A DNA stretch of 64,000 nucleotides, taken from Nymphaea colorata (lineage: Eukaryota > Streptophyta > Magnoliopsida > Nymphaeales > Nymphaeaceae). A program made the translations under genes and the position numbers. This document shows, in pieces, positions 12,443 through 24,462 of this stretch. The notes beneath the pieces were generated by a model that saw only the letters and a list, made by a program, of their open reading frames with translations, was not told the DNA's origin and ran no database searches. Numbering within the stretch: the stretch's first letter is position 1; each line of letters starts with the position of its first letter. Location: contig NC_045139.1 in NCBI RefSeq assembly GCF_008831285.2, positions 24,904,412 through 24,968,411 on the forward strand, given 5' to 3'.

Positions 12443-15256
12443 AGACCTCCGCTCTAACATCTTCTCCACCTCTTCAATTGGCTGCACTTTGATATCTGGA
12501 ACACAAATCAGCACAAATATCAAAGCAATGACAAATAAACCCAAAGAGCGTAAAAGTTCATGCAGTTCCGATTGCTTGTGTCCATGACAAGAATGAGTAT
12601 GCTACAATGAGATTAGAGACCCAATTTGCAGTAGCTGCAATTCCTCCGCAGATGCCTTGGAATCTCAATGCGTATATCTCTAAATCGACAATCCATGGAA
12701 TAGTTCCCATCCCAGGGGAAAAGAAAATGATGTATGAAGCTAATCCAACTAGTGCCAACCATCCATACTTGCACACCCTCTTGTGTACCGTAGCCTCTTC
12801 TCTCCATGACACAAGTCTTTCACTGTGGCATTTGAAACTGAACATGCTCCAAGAAGTAGCAAAAAAAAAAAACAGATGAAGCCTTCTAAGTGGGAAGTTT
12901 ACCTTGTTGATGTTAGCCGCACAGAAGCCACATTTTTCTTTCAAGCATTTCATGCAATCCCAACTAGGATCTGCATCGTAAGCTGTGCAAACATAGCTAG
13001 AAAGGAGTTTTGTTGCAACATTACTTACGTTTGGCGAATGAGTAGTAGCTTCATGAAAACAGCGGTCAGAACTCCAAGGGAGAGTATGACTCCCGATAAA
13101 CTTATGATTAATAGCTTCTTCCTTCCTGTTCTATCAACAAAATAGAGGCTGACACTGAAGCCAAATGCGTTCAGTCCAGACGTAATGAGCGGCAACATAA
13201 GTGCTAGTTGATTTGATGCAAATCCTGCCAATTGGACAATTGTTGGACTATAATACATGACTGTGTTTACCCTACAAACTGCTGGAATATGTGAAGGACA
13301 ACTCCAGCAATCAGTTCACGCCTTACTGTCTTGGTCTTTATGAGCTTCATGCAGCCATCTTTTCTGACATTTCTTTTTGTTTCCTTTCTTCATCAACTAA
13401 TGTTGCCAAAGAACCGATCTCTGCTTGTACTTCACTGAAGGAGTATATCTTATCAGAATTGCTATTGATTCCTCCACTCTTCCCTGCATCGATTCAAAGC
13501 CAGATATTTGCAAGAGTGAGCTACCATTCACACGATGGGATAGATCTCTGCTATGCACATTAAGACTTCTATTGCAGTGGTAGATCAAGACCAAGAATTT
13601 GTGGCTTTAACTATATGTTTTTCTTGTTATTTTACTAAATGCTTCATTTTCTTTTGATTTTTCTTAATATTTTGGATTGTTTAATTACTGTAGTACCAAT
13701 TGGTAGCCCAATACTTGGCATCTTTGACTGTAATAGATAAACCACTTCATTTTCGCAATCTCTAGTACTTTGGATTGTTCAAATGCTGTAACAAATTTTT
13801 CAAACTGGACATGAGGCCTTAAAATGATGGCTCAAACTGGACACCAAGAAGGCCTGCCACAGAGACAGGGAGAGAGAGGAGATGAGACACACACCTTTCT
13901 GTAGAGCCAACGGGGTGACTCGAGGAGAAGCAGCATCAAGACAAACTGAAGCAAAGCAGGAGCCGCAGCAACTCCAAGCATCCAACGCCATGTTCCTGGT
14001 GACTGTCAGGAATTTCCTTTCTTGTAAAAACAACTAATATTGATTCTGAATGCCTTAACAGTGACTCTAGAAGCGTTTTTTGAGTGTGTAAACTCGAGAA
14101 TTTGTACTGAAAACCCAGACTATTACAGAAACTCAATTTTCCGTTTCCTCGGGCTAATTAACCGTAGAATTAGATAAAGGGGATAGGCCAAAAGATCGAC
14201 GCATCCAGATTTGTTACCTTGGTGAAGGCTAAATTAATGAGATACGATAAGAACTGGCCTCCTGTGATCAAGAAGCCATTTGTGCGGACAAGTGCTCCTC
14301 GAATTCTTGTTGGGGATGCCTTCGAGATGTAAAAGGAGGAGGAGGGGCTTGATCACTTATCCTACCCCAAACATCTGGGGGGGAGGGGGTGTCGGTCATG
14401 GATGCCATTCTAACTCCGAGCCCCACGAAGACCCTGCCAATGATGAGGAGAGCAGGGTTTGGTGCAAACGCCATAACCACAGCTCCAACGAAGAAGAGGA
14501 AGTCCGCAACCAAGATCGTTGTTCGACGCCCAAATCGATCGTTTGCCCGTCCTCCAACTGCCACCCCGATTATGGCACCAGCAGCTGCCATGCTAAGTTG
14601 CTAACTATGCTTTCCTGCATTTTGTGTGTGTGTGTGTGTGTGTGAATTCAAATGAATAAAAGACTTCGTTGTTCGATTGTTGGGCCATCAATTAGACGAA
14701 TGGTAATCATATGAATAACAATAGCCATTTTATGTTTTATTATTATACGAAAAGATAGGTAATTGAAATATCATTACACAATAAAAGATCAACAACATTA
14801 ATAACTAGTCTTCCAACACTTACGTCTTCTGTCACACCTATCACATGAAAATCTTTCTTTATCCTGTAGTAAAGTCTACACTAGAATGATGTATGTAATT
14901 AAATATGTCTTGTTAAAATATTTATAATGTTTATAAATATGAAAACTGATTTAGATTTACAAATTATTAATTTTCATCCCCGATATACAATTGAATAGGT
15001 AAATTTTACCTGCACGTCACAATCCTAGAAAACCCATGTACTTTTCACCATAGATAGACATCTATTGTATAAGCACATTTCACTCTCTCTTATATTTCAT
15101 ACGGAGCATATAAAGAAGAAAGGTTACACTACTTGAACCAAGAAGAAGAGTACTTTTTCATATTCAGCAACAAACAAATAATCACCTACAAAACTGTATT
15201 CTTGTCCACCGATCTGAAGTCGTCTCGGATGTAAAGGAGCTTGACCGAAATGACAC
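12443..15256 (-). pseudogene. INT2-like inositol transporter pseudogene, exons 2 onward
   Basis: The family is the plant INOSITOL TRANSPORTER group: MFS proton/myo-inositol symporters with 12 membrane spans and a Cys-rich loop. Exons with original splice signals remain, so this is not a retrocopy: exon 2 15186-15256 (VISVKLLYIRDDF), exon 3 14218-14614 (sugar-porter motif GGRANDRFGRR), exon 4 13895-14002 ([19 protein letters not shown]), exon 5 about 13029-13483 ([19 protein letters not shown]), exon 6 ending 12903 ([14 protein letters not shown]), and a last exon with [11 protein letters not shown] and EEVEKMLERR. Lesions include a Gln-to-stop (TAG) at the end of exon 2, an 8-bp insertion after IVS and an insertion after MASMT in exon 3, at least two frameshifts in exon 5, frameshifts in the Cys-rich loop, and a Trp-to-TGA in GTAWTF. 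Exon 1 is absent upstream and lies inverted at 19436-19517. Confidence 0.9.
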
Positions 15257-18200
15257 CTGCCAGCAACAATATTAAAATTTATTAAAGGAAAATTCTCTCT
15301 CTCTCTCTCTTTTCGTATATATATATATATATATGGCTGCTGTTGGATTTTTAGAGATCATTTGGTAATAGTGGATTAGTTTAGATTCATGGAATGCTAA
15401 TAACAGAACCTTCTACAAATCTGCTCTAATCTGTAGAATAGGCTTACAAAATAATAATACACTCTTTTCATTACGAAATAGCCCCTTTCTTTCTAATTTC
15501 ATGGTCCATCACTTTTTTTTGTTAGCATGGGATAATTGACGAAACTTACATATGGGAAAAGGGAAAAGAATATAAATCAGTCGGGAATAAAAGATGAAAA
15601 ATTTTGGCCCAGATTAGGAACACAGTCCTCCTTGGTTATATATTTTTAAAATTTTTTATAGAAAAAAAAAATCCCCAGCTTTCTCCTTACTGCCAAATAA
15701 GAACCTCACTTTTAACATCACTGGTCGTGGAAAATGTGATTTTGTAGTTATTAATTTTGTTTTTTAAAAGCTTGTTTATCTTTCCACAAGAAGAAGAGTT
15801 GTTTGGATGGTGATATAAGTTTTATTCAAACAAATTAAAGTTAATTGACGCGTCAGTTTTTTTGTCTTTAGTAAGACATAATACTTCACACCTCTTTCGC
15901 ACGATCCACAACCCTGGGCAGAAGAAGAATTTTTTGTTTAGGGGGGTGAAATTAATCGACCAAAAGCAAAGAAAGAAAACAAATGCAGTTTAAAAAATTG
16001 ATTTGTCAAATGCATGTAGGATTTCTTTTATAAGAATTTAGGGCGGATTAATTTAAAGTGAGAATTTGGATAATGTGCATCTGATTAGGATCTGACGTGG
16101 CTCATTTGAAATTGTAAAGATGATATTTCTGCCATTTCTAACAAATGGAAAAAGTTAACCATTTCAAAAGATAAATTTTCTGATGTTTGGTGAATGAATA
16201 CTTAGATATAAATTCCAACTTGAAAAGAAATAGAATAAAAAACTTAACTAGAATTGTTAGGGGCAGAATAAATTTATTTCTTAATCACGAATTGAAACAT
16301 TTTTTATTTGGAACATTTCAAATTGAATGTATGTTCCATGGTCCAGGAGGTTCATAAATTTTCTTCTCAGTGGAAATTTATAAAGGCCAAATGAATGACA
16401 TCGTTGGAGTTGAATAATGAGCCTTATATATATATATAAGGTCTAATTAATCTATGCTGGATGAATCCACGACACATATGAATCCATGTGTAAGATAACT
16501 TTATGCATGCCTAGTAAATGGCATGAGCGAGCTGCTTGTAATGAAATTACATAGTTGTTGGCGTTTGACACATGTTTCAAGCAAGGTTTGTATTGAAATT
16601 ATTCGCGAAATCCCTTAATAGGGCCAAAACTCTTATGTTTCAGCTTGCATATTGGCACCCTCATTTTGAAATATAGAAAATTGGTACATCAAAGACTCAA
16701 AATGGAGATTGACTGCCTACCAGCACCCCCATGCAACCAGCACCCCCATGCAGCATAGGGAGTTGGCACATCGGGGTGATAAACGGATGCAAAGGCAACA
16801 GACGTTTCTCAAGTATCGATTGCTAGAGAGTCTTTTTTCATTCATCACGTTAAGCTCATCCACAAAGGTATGGGCTAATACATTATAATCAAACATTAAA
16901 CTCTTTAAAACATTTTACGTTGAAAGGCACTAATATACAACAATATGTAAATTAGCAATTTTTTGTATGTACCTCTGCCGTCAGTGAAGGTTAATTTTCC
17001 AAGGGTAGTGTGTGTTGTTGCGTCAAAGAGTGAAAGCTGCGGCGGAATACTCCTCTTTGAGAGAATCTTCTACAGCACGGCTAAAGCCGTTGGCATAGCT
17101 CTGTAGTGATTATCCCACAACCATTGCTTGTATAGCTATAAAAGTGTGAGTTTCTTAGTTCTTATTTAGGGAGCACAAAAGCTTTCCTTTCATTAGGACG
17201 AGGGCAAGTTGGTAAAGAGATAAAGGGAAGACGGTGATACGAGCTTGTGTCTTCTTTTAGAAGTAAGGTTCTTCTTTGTCTCTAAAAGCCTAAAAAGTAA
17301 TTAAGTTGGTCAATCTGTAAATACATTAAGCGCCTGTGCAGTTTTTGTCAAGCTAATGGTCAGTTGAGTGGAAAGTTCTCCTAATTACTTAAACAAGCCG
17401 GCATGCAAATACTTAAGGAGCAAAAAGCTATTGTGGAAGAAAAGGACCCACTGAAGCATGAGGTCGTTAATGGAAAAAGTAGTACACAAATGATGAGGTT
17501 TAGAAGGGATGACTTGATAAGTGGGGCATGGTGGTGTTCTATGAAAAAAGATTTAAAAAAAAAAAAAAAAAACGTTCCTTTTCCTAGGATCCAAAGCAAC
17601 ATCGGTACCTTGGAAATGCACTCATACTATAGGTTAATGACTGAATATTTGTGTCTCGATTTGCAAAATACCTTGACTCTAACCAGCAACCTGCCTACTA
17701 GCCGGAGACTCCATTGGCATGCCAACACCGCTCAGGTTTAGGCTAGAGCTGACGGTCATTGGTGTGTTGCACAATGCTGTAGAAGTGGTGTAGCCATTCT
17801 TTATTTTAAATGGGCATCTTTAAATATTTATCTTTATAAAGTGTCCTACCAAATATGAGTATTTTTAAACAAATGCCCCTCCAAACATGGCTCGGCCACT
17901 GTGTTGGCATCCAAAGCTCTGGTGCAATCTCTAGGCACCACATTAACATCATTGAAGGTTTTCACTGGAGCTACTTGTGCGTCAGTGTTGTTCCATTCTC
18001 CTGTTGTGTGCATGCAAACACCTGCCTTGATCAGGTATCAGGTAGCAGTGCACCAGTGAGTCTCACCTATAATTATCATGTTCAGATTGGCTTGACTTAA
18101 AATTCAACTTTTCTATACAATTTGTGTTCCATATTAGTTAAAGACTTAGTTTCCCAGATTCATATTATTCATATTAAAATTCATAAGTCTGTTGGAGTTA

Positions 18201-18970
18201 TTGATTATTAGATTGATTCTGGCTTGTATTTTCATTTTCATCCATTTGCATCCTTTGTCGTGAATCTTTGAAGAACCAAATGGGCCAGTCATCAACTTTT
18301 GATGGAAAAGTAGCTAAGGACATGGGGTAGACACATGAATCATTCATTACCCACTTCTTTTTGCCTCCTTTTGTCTTTTCCTTTCGAACTTTTTTCGCAA
18401 TTCCACTCCCCTTGTTGGATTTGGCCCGAGAAAATTGGTTCCATCCAACTTTGTTTGTTTTCTTTTGTTGGCCAACTCCTCTATATGGTCCTTGTTACCT
18501 CTCAGTCTCTTTGGTTGGACCATCTGGGTTTGGTAATGTTATTATCATGTTTTTATTCTCTCTCTATGAACAACTTTTCAATGAGACGTTAAAAATTCCA
18601 ATCCATGCAACATACCAAACACGAAGAGGACAATCCCATCACCACCACCTCTCTTGTTAAAATAATCCCTCGACCTCTATCCCCCTCCCTCACCCTGGAA
18701 AACCAACGCATGTCATCTTGATACCTTATTTATGTTGGAACCGTAGCACCACAACACTTCAGCAGCTTCGGCTGTCGTCTCAGCATGTCACAAGCGAAAG
18801 CTCTAAGGTCTGCACACGAATGCCAAGAAGCAGCAGCGGCAGCTGAAAGAAAAGAAGAAGAAGAGGCAAAAAGCCAAGGCAAAGATTAACCAGTTTGCTT
18901 CTTATGGTGATTCCATCGGATGAAACCCTACATTGAGTAGTGCTGGGTTTAAATAACCAGCCCTCATAGG
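15257..18970. other. No gene seen; probable remnant of INT intron 1 and inverted segment
   Basis: No exon is recognised. The part next to 15256 should be the 3' part of INT intron 1. CT and AT microsatellites lie at 15298-15334. A 17-18-bp word (CAGCACCCCCATGCA) is tandemly doubled near 16724-16757. One breakpoint of the inferred inversion should lie somewhere between 15257 and about 18300, but I see no signature that fixes it. Confidence 0.35.
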
Positions 18971-19172
18971 TTTTCCGCATGCCCAACTTGCGGTTACAGC
19001 CAGTGAAGGATTTTCGGAGAAACAGGTAATGTAAATATCAAATTTATTAAAAAAATCTTTTATTTGAGAAGTTTTCCGCATGCCCAACTCACGGTAACAA
19101 CCAGTGAAGGATTTTCGGAGAAACAGGTAATGTAAATATCAAATTTATTAAAAAAATCTTTTATTTGAGAAA
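18971..19172. repeat. 101-bp tandem duplication
   Basis: Two head-to-tail copies, 18971-19071 and 19072-19172, both start TTTTCCGCATGCCCAAC and share the block GTGAAGGATTTTCGGAG through TTTATTTGAGAA. They differ at only a few bases, so the duplication is fairly recent. It lies just upstream of the inverted INT exon 1, in what would be its promoter or leader region. Confidence 0.88.
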
Positions 19173-19254
19173 TGTTTGCAAGTCAAGCTTGTATCTGCGA
19201 GTAGGAGTGCGAGTAGGAGCCCTCGCAGACGAGATAAAGGAATAGGGCTCATGG

Positions 19255-19427
19255 CAGCAGCGGAGCTCCATGTAGGCTGCATGCCAGCAACAAAATTTTT
19301 ATTTATTTTTACATACTTTTATATAGATTTCTTATAATTATTTACTTCTTTATATATGTTGTGCCCCTTTAAAAATGAGAATTTTATAACAGTACCTCAT
19401 AACAAAAAAATTCTGGCTCCGCTATTG
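19255..19427 (+). mobile_element. hAT-like MITE, family A (173 bp)
   Basis: The element starts CAGCAGCGGAGC and ends GCTCCGCTATTG, imperfect terminal inverted repeats matching at 10 of 12 positions. It is flanked by perfect 8-bp direct repeats GCTCATGG (19247-19254 and 19428-19435), the target-site length of the hAT superfamily. There is no coding capacity. Its internal TTGTGCCCCTTT block is also recognisable in the element at 30105-30248. It inserted immediately 5' of the surviving INT exon 1 coding sequence. Confidence 0.85.
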
Positions 19428-19435
19428 GCTCATGG

Positions 19436-19517
19436 CCTCTAGCATGGAGGAATCCTTATGTCCTCCGCCTTGTCTTCTCGGCCGGCATCAGCGGCCTCCT
19501 CTTCGGCTACAACATGG
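19436..19517 (+). pseudogene. INT2-like exon 1 fragment, inverted relative to the other exons
   Basis: The plus strand encodes LAWRNPYVLRLVFSAGISG followed by LLFGYNMG, the conserved N-terminal cytoplasmic end and start of membrane span 1 of plant INT proteins. It ends ATGG then GTATCT, a good donor leaving phase 1. Exon 2 of the minus-strand pseudogene begins GT-GTC after a CAG acceptor, exactly the phase needed to continue. Yet the two are on opposite strands about 4.2 kb apart. The 5' part of exon 1 diverges from INT sequence and is interrupted by the MITE ending at 19427. No second INT exon follows on the plus strand. Confidence 0.8.
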
Positions 19518-22301
19518 GTATCTTTGTGTCTGATCTATCAAAGAATGCATACATGCATACACACACGAACTCTCTTTCTTCATTTACCATTATTTCAAAT
19601 TAAAGATGTGGCTGCTCTCTGTTGCAAATTGGTTTTCATGAATAGAATTAATTTGAGGTAATTGTGAGCTTAATTGAGCATTCTGTAGCTGCTTCTCTCT
19701 AAAATCTCCTCCTGACTCAGTGCACCAACACTATCCTCTTGAGGATCACCTTTAGGCTTTATTTTTGAGTAATAGAGGTAAACTAGTAATTGAATTGAGA
19801 TCATTGCTCTTGAACGTTAAAAAAATATGGTTGGCTAATGTGTTATAACGTGCACACCCTCTATGCATGCATAGGAGTGTGCAATGACTAAGATGCCCTC
19901 ATTAAAGTGAAAAAGGTGGACTCTAATGATAAAATGAGAATTATGAAAATATTAAGACTAAAATGTAGATAGCTTTATCAAAATTTTCTAAAATTTCACT
20001 ACCTCTGCCTTTTTGTTTTTGGTGGTGCATATTTGTTGCGTGCACACTTCTTTTCCTTGGTGCATATTTGTTGGTGATGTTAGACATCAGGTAAGGATAA
20101 CAGAAACTTGGGGGTTATAAGAGGAAAGTGAATACTGTAAAAAACAAAGGGAACGAGACTTTGCGGCTCAACTAACAAGTTAGTACGATTTGGTTGTTCT
20201 GGAAGGACCATAGAGTCCTAAAAGTCCGAGGGCATAGCAAAAAAGAGTTTCCTCTGTGTTGTTAAAAAAGAGTAGTATACCCCAAAGAGGCGTTTGATGC
20301 CCTGAAAATATACTGTTCACTTGAAAATATAATTCAAATTTTAAAAATATTTCCAGCATAACAAACGCTGGATTTTTTTTTTTGGACCGTTACGGTCGAT
20401 TCCGGAAACATAGGGCTTCCCCTCGTCTCGCCTCACATAGCTTCCCAGAGATCTCGTAAGGCAGCCACTGCTGCGCCCTTTTCGCACCCTCCCTTCCCTT
20501 CCTCGTGCGGTGGAGCGTCTTGCATAGGGCTTCACACACACCATCAGCTATGCCTGGTTCTGCTCCCTTTCCATCGTCATCCTCGTTCCTGCCAAGATCT
20601 AGACGATGGGCCTTCATTCCTTTTATTTATTTTTGAAGTTTTGTTTCAGCTATGTCTCTCTCGTTTCCATTGCACATACAGTAGTGGAGATATTCGTCTG
20701 TGTTTGTAGGGGGGAATTTGGTATGGTTTGTTGAAGTGATTCCATCTCGTTTGCTTGTTCAAACCCAAGATGAACCTTTCTTGCCTTTCATTACGGCCAA
20801 ATCACTGATATTTCTTCCCTTCATGCTTAAGCATGAGCGCCATACTTCTTTTGCGGCCTGTGGGCTTTCAGTTAATTTACGAGTTAATTTAAGTGAAGCA
20901 AAACATCGTCATACTGGATTGGCTGACTGATGAAAGTCCGACCATCAGTTTTAATTCTTGTGGGTGCTAATCCTTTGGTCTTCAAACAATGGATGTACGA
21001 CATTCTAATTGATTAGTATCTTACTTTTCATACAAGTCTTGAAGTAGATCTAGACCCCTAAGAACAAAGCGAAGGAGATATGGGCTTCGACCTTTTTGGA
21101 TATCTCTCTTCCTTTTTCCCACATACAAACGGTCACGTTCCAGCTGAAATTGCTGAATTATATTTTCCAAAACTTTTATAAGGAGCCAAACAGTGTTTTT
21201 GAAATCTTTAAAAGCAGAATCAAAATTTTAAAAAATTATAAGAAAATACTTTTTTTTTTTAAATAATCTCGTGAGCACCATGGCCAGCACCGAAGCACGT
21301 CACAACGACAGCATGGAACTGCTGTGCGACGCAGCTCACATAGCCAGCACCGAAGCTGTTGCTGCTTTGATAAACGGCGACACCTTCACTAGAAGCTATC
21401 TTTGCTGTTGCTGCAAATATATTTGGAAAGTGGAGTCCACCAAAAAAAGCCAGAAATTTTGGATTGAATCGTGGCTCTATAACAATCACTATAATATGTA
21501 CGTTCCATCCAACATAATAAACGGTTAAAAAAAAAGTTTAAAAAAAAAGGTGATAGATATTTTCATCAATATAACATTAGTTTATACATTTTTGTTTTTA
21601 TTTTACTCTCAGTCTGCACATGACTATATGGGTGGATGACTTTACATAGGATCTATATATGAATCTGTGTGGGCAACTGCCCATACATGGCCAGATGTCA
21701 TTTACGAAGCTCTGTCTTTTTCCATGAGAAACATTCAACCCCCACCCAACAACAATTTTGAAAAAAGAAAAAATTTATAATTTTGAAATTTTTTTAATTT
21801 CGTTAATGGTAAAAAAATATTAAAATATCTTTTAAACTTTTGATTTTCCTCCAAATTCAATTTCATCTGGGCTTCAAGATTTTGGTACGAGTCTAGATCA
21901 GATTGAGAAATTAATTTTCATCAAATGGGTGGGCATCATTTCCTAATAAAGAACCAATTTCTTCAGTTTATGGTTCCCTATATATTAGCATACTTAATCC
22001 CCACCGCCTTCCTTTTTGATCCAGTACTTAGTGCGAGTTCGACAACTTTACGAAGGATAAAAATCAGCAATACCAGCCAACAGTTAGTGAGTCGTAGATA
22101 ACATTTAGTGACGCACAGACCACTAAATATTTGTTGTTTTCTAGTGTTTGTGGTAAAAATATATATGTTTTTTTTAAAAAAATTTACTGGAGTATTTGAC
22201 CGCACTAAAGAATAACTTAATTAAGCTGAAAGAAGGAACGAAAATGTGTGAAATTAATGAAGTAACCCCTTGAGGGGGAGCACAAAAGAGTCATATCTTT
22301 T

Positions 22302-22341
<40 letters not shown>

Positions 22342-22525
22342 ACAAAAGCACATGCACATGAACAACCAAGCATTTAAAGTTTTTACATGCAACGCAACTC
22401 ACGTGAAGTTAGGAGAGTTGCAATAACAGATACCAAACCAAACAACAAGGGGATCCTCCATGCATTTTGGGTTTCTTACATAACTTTTCCTCGAGCATCA
22501 AAGTCAGAACAGAAGTTGCAGTGGT
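19518..22525. other. No gene seen
   Basis: No exon is recognised. If the INT exon 1 inversion is right, the first part is the 5' part of its intron 1. A GTGTGGGCAACTGCCCATAC palindrome, akin to the family A elements, lies at about 21668. An AT microsatellite of about 34 bp lies at 22305-22338, in the 3' flank of the WRKY gene. Short GC-richer frames at 20.3-20.6 kb match nothing I know. Confidence 0.35.
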
Positions 22526-22780
22526 TTAGAACCTGGAAAGAAACTGCATCTGCTTAAGGAGAGGGGTGAGGCTCTCCATGAGCTTCTCGCAAGGGTGGTT
22601 GTGTATTCCCTCATACGTCGTCACCACTATGCTCGTGTCCTTGGAGAGACGCTGCACCTGTTTCTTCACGTTGCAGGTGTGGTGGGTGCACCTGTAATAG
22701 CTCCTGCTCTCTCGCCCATCAACCAAGGGAAGAGATGACCCATCAGTGGCTACTTTTCTTTTATATATATATATATATAT

Positions 22781-22814
<34 letters not shown>

Positions 22815-23644
22815 GGAGTGTCCAAGTAAAAACTAAAACAAGAACACAAAATGCAGATTAAATAACGACGCAGACTAAATAATAATGCTAAGATTTTTGA
22901 ATGCTTTTAGAAGAACTGATTTGGCTGCTTAAAAGACGACGCAGATTAAATAATAATGCTAAATGAAGCATAATAAATTTCATATCTCCTAATTAAATTT
23001 ATGTATTTCCGAACAGATATAGATTAAACTTTCTTTGCTTCGGTTTTGATACGTTATATATGATCACAAGTAGAGTACGGTGGCATCAGTTGTGCATTAC
23101 ACAAACTTTTCTTCTTTCCTAAGTTTGTTGCTTTCTCCCAATGCTTTCTCCCAACTGTTACAGGATGTCCATCCTTCCAACCAAATAAGTCACTAAAGTT
23201 GCATTAGCCACAGATTATGTGCTACTAACATATCTTGGCACAAGATAGTCATCCAACTCACTTATAAGGGCAATACGATCATTACACAGGTAGAACCACA
23301 AATTTTTTATTACAAAAGCTGTACTATAGTTTCCAAATTTTAACATAAGATGAAATATAAAATTTTCAAACTTTTTATATAAGTTAGACTAAAACTTTTA
23401 AAAATTACATATAAAATTTTGAATTTCTGAAAATATGAGGGAAGCCATGGTTCCTATGCCTCCACCCATCGATCCTCAACCATTAACCATGATGATGAGT
23501 GAGTCTGATTACCCAAGACAACCATAATCAATATTATATGTATATGTATATATATATGTATATATATAATTTCACTTAATTAAAATAATTATAAGTAGCA
23601 GTTTCTACCAATGCTTTTGATGAAAAGGGGACTGTGAAAGTGAA

Positions 23645-23701
<57 letters not shown>

Positions 23702-24406
23702 ACACCCATATATGCTTTCGCTCTTGTGAAGCACGATGAAGTTTGTGAAGTCTTCCGTCATTTCTACTTGGTCTGAACTTCCTATTAATTGTTGCCTACA
23801 ATAAAACATGTTGCAGCAATTGATAAAGCAATCCCTTTGTTCAGAGCACTGATAATATCTCTCAAGGCTCACAACGAAAGACGAAGCTGCATACATCTTA
23901 ACATCAGAGGGACTGTCAATGATTTACAGAAGTCATGAAAGTATTATCCTCGTGAGAATGTACAATTTAAAGATTCCATATACTAATGATGTACAAGATT
24001 ATAATACATATCTAATTCAATGGTTCAGATTTGGTTAACATTTTAATCTCTGAGCCTGGATTGTATTCTGATCATTCTTTGGTGTAGTCGATAGCTGAAT
24101 TGGATTTGTTTCATACCTGAACTTCTGGATTATATCTGAGTTGGAGTTGGATATGGAAGGATATGGATGCAGATCCACAGAAACAAATCCCAAATCCACT
24201 CTCATGGACTGATGGACTCTACTTCGAATAAGTGTCTGAGGGGCAGTCATCTTTCCATATGATGCACGGGTTTACCCACTAGATAGATCTGGTGATCAAC
24301 CCCGTCTATATACATGTGTGTATGTGGAAAAATGAATGGTAAATCTGGCTTTTAGAGTTATTAATCATCTAACCAGAGCCATAACATCCATCATACTTAA
24401 CATCCA

Positions 24407-24462
<56 letters not shown>

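Noticed and set aside
20341-20617. GC-richer overlapping frames on the minus strand
   Set aside because: Arg/Gly-rich translations in two frames with no known domain; composition alone is not enough for a gene call.
22704-22849. In-frame extension of WRKY exon 2 to an upstream ATG
   Set aside because: The extension encodes the translated GA/TA microsatellite; the conserved intron site and phase with exon 1 explain the gene better.
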